This document shows positions 60,400 to 64,000 of a stretch of DNA of 64,000 nt, in pieces; position 1 is the first letter of the stretch; the number at the start of each line of letters is the position of its first letter. The notes under the pieces are model-generated. The model saw only the letters and a program-made list of their open reading frames with translations. It did not search any database and was not told the origin of the DNA. The DNA is from Pararhodobacter sp. CCB-MM2 (GTDB lineage: Bacteria; Pseudomonadota; Alphaproteobacteria; Rhodobacterales; Rhodobacteraceae): the NCBI RefSeq assembly GCF_001691415.1, contig NZ_LRRR01000006.1:62001-126000 (forward strand), in the 5' to 3' direction. Made by a program: the position numbers and the translations under genes.

Positions 60400-61317
60400 T
60401 CAGCCCTCGCGCTCGGCCGCAACCGAGCGTGGCTGTTTCGCCGGCGTCAGCAGGATCGCCCCCAGCACCATCGCGCAGGCGACCGCTTGCGCCGGGTGCA
60501 GCGCCTCGCCGAAGGCCAGAAAACCCACCGCGAACATCACCGGCAGCTCGATGCTGCCGGCGACGGCCGTGCGCGCGGTGCCGACCATCGGCGAGCAGAT
60601 CGTGTAGATCAGCTGCGGGATCAGCGCCGTGCCCAGCCCGATGCCGGCGACCATCAGCCAGCCCCGCCCGCCCTGCGGCACAAGGGCCTCGACGGGTGTG
60701 GCCAGCGCCAAGGGGAGGAGCCCGACGATTGCCCCCAGCGAGGTCACGCCGACCCGAACCGTCGCCGGCACCGCCGTCAAGCGATGGACCAGCACCGAGA
60801 ACCCCAAGCCGAAGCCCGCCGGCGCGCCCAGTGACAGGATAAGGGCCGGCAAATGCTCGGGCGCGACCGATCCGGGCGTGGTCACCAGCGCCGCCGCGCC
60901 GACGATAACACCCGCCGCCAGCATCGCCCGCCCTGAAGGGCGTTCGCCGAACAGCAGCCACGCGAAGAACAGCGTGAAGGCGGGATAGGTCATGTAGAGC
61001 ACCCCGGCGGTCGAGACCGGCACAACCTCGACCGCGCGGACATAGCCGACCCAGCCGAGGCCCATCACCACGCCCATGCCCAACCCCCAGGCCAACACCC
61101 GCGCCTGATGCCGCCAGCGCCAGACCAGCGGCAGCATCAGCACGCTGGCCAGCGTGTAGCGGTAGAGGGCGACGGCATGCGGGGCCATCCCGGCCTCGGT
61201 CAGCGGGCGCGCGAACAGGGGCACGAGGCCGAACCCGATGGACGCCAGAATGACGCCGAATGTGGCCAGCCCTCTCACGGGATCGGGCTTGGCGGGGGCG
61301 AGGGAATCAAGGGACAT
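60400..61317 (-). CDS. DMT superfamily (EamA) transporter
   Basis: This 305-residue protein has ten hydrophobic segments in two EamA halves; the first opens LATFGVILASIGFGLVPLFARPLTEAGMAPHAVALYRYTLASVLMLPLVWRW. LYMTYPAFTLFFAWLLFGERPSGRAMLAAGVIVGAAAL is the usual end of the first EamA repeat. Such proteins export amino acids, metabolites or nucleotide sugars; the substrate is unknown. Its stop codon abuts the BNR gene's stop with no base between (TGATCA). Confidence 0.88.
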   Translation of the reverse strand: MSLDSLAPAKPDPVRGLATFGVILASIGFGLVPLFARPLTEAGMAPHAVALYRYTLASVLMLPLVWRWRHQARVLAWGLGMGVVMGLGWVGYVRAVEVVPVSTAGVLYMTYPAFTLFFAWLLFGERPSGRAMLAAGVIVGAAALVTTPGSVAPEHLPALILSLGAPAGFGLGFSVLVHRLTAVPATVRVGVTSLGAIVGLLPLALATPVEALVPQGGRGWLMVAGIGLGTALIPQLIYTICSPMVGTARTAVAGSIELPVMFAVGFLAFGEALHPAQAVACAMVLGAILLTPAKQPRSVAAEREG

Positions 61318-61346
61318 GCAACTCCGTTATCATGAAAAATGCCTTC

Positions 61347-61362
61347 TGGACAGCATTGTCCA
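61347..61362. promoter_or_regulatory. TGGACA-N4-TGTCCA dyad in the divergent DMT / SnoaL region
   Basis: TGGACAGCATTGTCCA is a perfect dyad with six-base arms, in the 90 bases between two divergent genes. It could be the site of a shared regulator. No regulator gene lies next to it. Confidence 0.45.
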
Positions 61363-61407
61363 ATATCGAGGGTTTGCCCGCCCCGGGTGAACCGCTACCC
61401 TTCCCCG

Positions 61408-61821
61408 ATGAGCAGTGAGTTTCTGACCCCCGACCGTCTGCGCGCCTTCTACCGCGGCTATATCGACTGCCTGAACCACCGGGATTGGGACGCCTTGGGC
61501 GATTTCGTCCATGCCGAGGTGCGCTATGGCGACACGCGGATCGGCCTGTCCGGCTACCGCGCGATGCTGGAGCGCGACGTGGCCGCGATCCCGGACCTGC
61601 AGTTCCGCATCGAGCGGCTGGTGGCCGAGCCCCCGACCGTCGCCGCGCGGTTGCTGTTCGACTGCACGCCGAAGGGTGAACTGTTCGGCCTGCCGGTAAA
61701 CGGCCGCCGCGTGCAGTTTTCCGAGAATGTCTTCTACACCCTGCGCGAAGGACGCTTCGCGCAGGTCTGGTCGGTCATCGACAAGGCCGCGATTGCGGCG
61801 GCGATCTCAGCCGAGCTGTGA
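61408..61821 (+). CDS. SnoaL-like / ester cyclase family protein
   Basis: This 137-residue cone-fold protein is of the NTF2-like SnoaL type: LRAFYRGYIDCLNHRDWDALGDFVHAEVRYGDTRIGLSGYRAMLERDVAAIPDLQFRIERLVAEPPTVAARLLFDCTPKGELFGLPVNGRRVQFSENVFYTLREGRFAQVWSVIDK. Members include polyketide cyclases and many of unknown role. The start at 61408 gives the family N-terminus. Its last 15 bases overlap the 3' end of the nitrile hydratase accessory gene on the other strand. Confidence 0.86.
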   Translation: MSSEFLTPDRLRAFYRGYIDCLNHRDWDALGDFVHAEVRYGDTRIGLSGYRAMLERDVAAIPDLQFRIERLVAEPPTVAARLLFDCTPKGELFGLPVNGRRVQFSENVFYTLREGRFAQVWSVIDKAAIAAAISAEL

Positions 61822-62121
61822 GGCGTTCTCCAGCCGGATCGGCTGGCCATGCGGCGTGGCATGGGCGGCGTCTTCCCAGCGATGGGCCAAGGCGGTGACC
61901 TCATCCGGCAGAGCCAGCCCGCGCTCGGCCAGCATCGCTTCCAACGCCATCAGCCAAGCGTCCCAATAGTCGAAGCCTTCGGCGATCTTCGCGCCCAAGG
62001 CCTCGGTCCAGAGGGGCCAGCTGAAGACGCCCGCATCGGACAGCGCCACGGTCAAACCGAACAGCTGCGCCTGCCATGGGGCCTGAAAGGCGCCGCCGAA
62101 AGGGGTGTCAGGCGTGCTCAA
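61807..62121 (-). CDS. Nitrile hydratase accessory protein
   Basis: This 104-residue protein resembles the N-terminal part of the nitrile hydratase beta subunit: PFGGAFQAPWQAQLFGLTVALSDAGVFSWPLWTEALGAKIAEG...YWDAWLMALEAMLAERGL. These small activators help insert cobalt into the alpha subunit. It overlaps the beta-subunit gene by 14 bases and ends the operon. Confidence 0.87.
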   Translation of the reverse strand: MSTPDTPFGGAFQAPWQAQLFGLTVALSDAGVFSWPLWTEALGAKIAEGFDYWDAWLMALEAMLAERGLALPDEVTALAHRWEDAAHATPHGQPIRLENASQLG

Positions 62122-62764
62122 GATAGCTCTCCCACAGATCAGCGCTGACCGTCAGACCGGCCTCGCCGCCCTCGCCCCAGACCTCGGTCCCGTCGAACAC
62201 CACGGTATAGAGGCGCTGCGGCTGCTCACCCTCGCCCTTGGCATTGCTGTCGGGAAAGACGTAGCCGCCATGTTCCGATTCCACCACGCCGGTATGGCCC
62301 ATCAGATAGGTCGGCAGCCGGGTATGACCGCGCGGATGGGTCACACGGGTGCGCACGCGGTCGCCGGGACGGAAGCGCGCCTCGGCGGTGACGGCGCGGT
62401 CGCAGGGGCCGCCCTTGGCGAGGACGGCGGGCACACGCTCGGGCGGCAGGCGCTTGGGATGCGCGGGGAGGTCCATCGCCTGACCCTCGGCCAGTTCGGT
62501 CTCCGTCAGCAGGCCGTGACGGGTCAGCAGGATTTCCAGCGCGCGGGTCCAGATTTCGTAATACGAGGCCGAGAGGTAGATCGACGGCGGCAGGCTTTCG
62601 CGCGTGTGGCGCGATTCGTCGATGTTCCACGCCCCCAAAGCGCCACAGGCCAACACCACGCCCATGGCACGGGCCTCCCAATCGCCGTGGAACAAAGGCT
62701 CGTCCTGTTCAGGCGCGACGGGGCCGAAACCCATCTTGCCGCCCAGATCATGCGGGCCGTTCAT
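62108..62764 (-). CDS. nthB: Nitrile hydratase subunit beta
   Basis: This 218-residue subunit opens [35 protein letters not shown], the diagnostic start of nitrile hydratase beta. It continues with [23 protein letters not shown] and, in the C-terminal SH3-like domain, [67 protein letters not shown]. It binds the alpha subunit at the active site. It overlaps the alpha gene by four bases. Confidence 0.95.
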   Translation of the reverse strand: MNGPHDLGGKMGFGPVAPEQDEPLFHGDWEARAMGVVLACGALGAWNIDESRHTRESLPPSIYLSASYYEIWTRALEILLTRHGLLTETELAEGQAMDLPAHPKRLPPERVPAVLAKGGPCDRAVTAEARFRPGDRVRTRVTHPRGHTRLPTYLMGHTGVVESEHGGYVFPDSNAKGEGEQPQRLYTVVFDGTEVWGEGGEAGLTVSADLWESYLEHA

Positions 62765-63372
62765 GCCACGCCCTCCGGCGCGCGGGCGATGCCGGTGCCG
62801 ATCATGCTCTCGCGCGTGACCAGTTCGGCCAGCGCCTCGGCCGACCAGCCCTCCGTCCCCTCAGGCCGCATCGGCACCACGAGGTAACGCAGCTCGGCGG
62901 TCGAATCCCAGACGCGGATCTGCGTCTCCTCCGGCAGGACCAGCCCGAATTCCGCCAGAACCGCGCGCGGCTCGATCACCACGCGGGAGCGATAGGGTGG
63001 CGATTTGTACCAGACGGGCGGCAGACCCAGCAGGCTCCACGGATAGCACGAGCACAGGGTGCAGACGATCACATGATGCAGCCCCGGCGTGTTGAACACC
63101 GCGCGCATATGCTCGCCCTGACGGCCCGTGAACCCCATCGAGGCCACAGCGGCGGTCGCATCGCGCGTCAGCCAGTCGGCGAACTCCGGATCCGTCCAGG
63201 CGCGGGCGACCACAGCGGCACCGTTCTGCGGGCCGACGCGTTCGGCATAGGTCTCGACGATGGCATCCACCGCCGCCGGGTCGATCAACCCCTTGGTGGT
63301 CAGGATCGTCTCCAGCGCACGGACGCGGGCGTCCATCGGATCGAGATGGTTGTCGTGGTGATCATGCGGCAT
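62761..63372 (-). CDS. nthA: Nitrile hydratase subunit alpha, cobalt type
   Basis: This 203-residue catalytic subunit hydrates nitriles to amides. The metal site VCTLCSC at 103-109 has three cysteines (104, 107, 109); the threonine at the second place is typical of cobalt enzymes, whereas iron enzymes have serine. Two of the cysteines are normally oxidised in the mature enzyme. It continues with [23 protein letters not shown]. The start at 63372 has GGAGC before it and leads into the histidine-rich PHDHHDNHL tail. The order alpha-beta-accessory is standard. No amidase gene is adjacent. Confidence 0.95.
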   Translation of the reverse strand: MPHDHHDNHLDPMDARVRALETILTTKGLIDPAAVDAIVETYAERVGPQNGAAVVARAWTDPEFADWLTRDATAAVASMGFTGRQGEHMRAVFNTPGLHHVIVCTLCSCYPWSLLGLPPVWYKSPPYRSRVVIEPRAVLAEFGLVLPEETQIRVWDSTAELRYLVVPMRPEGTEGWSAEALAELVTRESMIGTGIARAPEGVA

Positions 63373-63507
63373 GGGAAGCTCCGTCTTGCGCCGCCATGCT
63401 AGTGCAAAAGTCGGGGGGCGCAAGCCGCGCAGCCGCTAGGCGCTACCGGGGTTTCATGCCATCGTGGCGCGGGGGAAGGCGTTGACGAGGCGGGAGGAAA
63501 GGCAAAC

Positions 63508-64000
63508 GTGGGCGATATCTTCGACTACCCGGAGCGGCTGGCCCGGGCCGCCAATGCCGCACAGGCCTGCGCCGAGCTGGTTGCCACGATGGAACCTCTG
63601 GGCTTCACCACCTATGCCATCGGCGCCCTGCCCCATCCCGACGCGCTGTTCCCGACCGAGTTCTTCCACCAGAACTGGCCCGAGAGCTGGCAGCGCGCCT
63701 ATTTCGAGCGGAATTTCGGCGAGCGTGACCCGACGATGCGCGCCATCGCCTGCACCGGCCGTCCCTTCACCATTCAGGACATCCGCCAAGCCAAGGCCGG
63801 TTTCCATCCGACGCCCGAGGAGCTGGAGGTGATGGATTTCGCCGCCGGCCTCGGCCTGCCCCATGGCTACATCACGCCGATCTACCGCGCGCAGGGCTAT
63901 TCGGGCATCGCCTGCCTGATCGGCACCGGCCCCGACCCCGACACCAACACCCGCGCCAAGCTGCAATTCATCGCCGAGCAGACCCACGATCGCCTGCGCT
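63508..64000 (+). CDS. LuxR family regulator with autoinducer-binding domain (3' end missing)
   Basis: A GTG with GGGAGG upstream opens a frame that runs past the window. The 164 visible codons match the acyl-homoserine-lactone-binding domain of LuxR proteins: Trp61 and Tyr65 in SWQRAYFERNFGERDPTMRAI, with the lactone-contacting Asp74-Pro75. It also has GLGLPHGYITPIYRAQGYSGIACLIG. The helix-turn-helix domain would lie beyond the end. No luxI gene is in the window, so it could be either part of a pair or a solo receptor. Confidence 0.87.
   Translation, partial: MGDIFDYPERLARAANAAQACAELVATMEPLGFTTYAIGALPHPDALFPTEFFHQNWPESWQRAYFERNFGERDPTMRAIACTGRPFTIQDIRQAKAGFHPTPEELEVMDFAAGLGLPHGYITPIYRAQGYSGIACLIGTGPDPDTNTRAKLQFIAEQTHDRLR

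Noticed and set aside
63464..63832. 122-codon open frame starting at 63464
   Set aside because: It is a frame shadow of the LuxR-type gene that starts with GTG at 63508, whose translation matches the autoinducer-binding domain.

Overview
The window is GC-rich, densely packed DNA that looks like an alphaproteobacterial chromosome, most likely Rhodobacterales (Rhodobacteraceae, Paracoccus/Rhodobacter-like). The support is a Paracoccus-type membrane cytochrome c552 (CycM), a motB-flgE-flgK-flgL-flgI flagellar block with CtrA-like boxes, many ATGA stop/start overlaps, a 3-hydroxyaspartate aldolase of the kind known from Paracoccus, a large share of solute-importer genes, and intergenic repeats of a style I associate with Rhodobacteraceae. 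I see no tRNA, rRNA, CRISPR array, insertion sequence or prophage gene.

Layout. 1-2367: 3' part of a CheR/PAS/HWE histidine kinase. 2442-7520 (minus): complete branched-chain-amino-acid-type ABC importer (livK-G-F-H-M). 7945-9753: nitronate monooxygenase and a metallophosphatase. 9837-15848: motB and flgEKLI. 15924-22927 (minus): yejABEF peptide importer with a coupled glycosyltransferase. 23151-26794: cytochrome c552, prephenate dehydratase, an SDR, an AbrB-type membrane protein, and hemP behind paired operator-like dyads. 26933-29895: hydroxyaspartate/threonine aldolase-type enzyme, a GAPDH-like dehydrogenase and a coupled keto-pentenoate hydratase. 30005-35710: cobyric acid synthase, then lpxK, waaA, a bisphosphate nucleotidase and pmbA on the other strand.

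36010-47740 is an aromatic-acid catabolic region. It starts with a feruloyl-CoA-synthase-like ligase, a MarR regulator, a 3-hydroxyacyl-CoA dehydrogenase and a thiolase. A TRAP transporter with two tandem binding proteins follows. Next comes the complete lower gentisate pathway: gentisate dioxygenase, fumarylpyruvate hydrolase and maleylpyruvate isomerase, with a divergent MarR gene. Both catabolic promoters show good -35/-10 boxes with a dyad over or between them.

47823-59025 holds an ABC-F ATPase behind a putative 31-codon leader ORF, a second liv-type importer ending in an alpha/beta hydrolase, and a convergent TetR-controlled acyl-CoA module (enoyl-CoA hydratase, acyl-CoA ligase, two single-hotdog MaoC-type proteins). 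59263-64000 holds a BNR/Asp-box protein, a DMT exporter, a SnoaL-like protein, a cobalt-type nitrile hydratase (alpha, beta, accessory) and the start of a LuxR-type quorum-sensing regulator that runs off the end.

The picture is of a motile heterotroph that scavenges amino acids, peptides and aromatic acids. The least ordinary signals are regulatory: the ABC-F leader ORF, strong hairpins after each liv and TRAP binding-protein gene, the hemP dyads, the MarR operators and two families of intergenic repeat. I found no clear candidate for a wholly new multi-gene system. The GAPDH-hydratase pair and the TetR/MaoC module are the gene sets whose purpose I cannot name.
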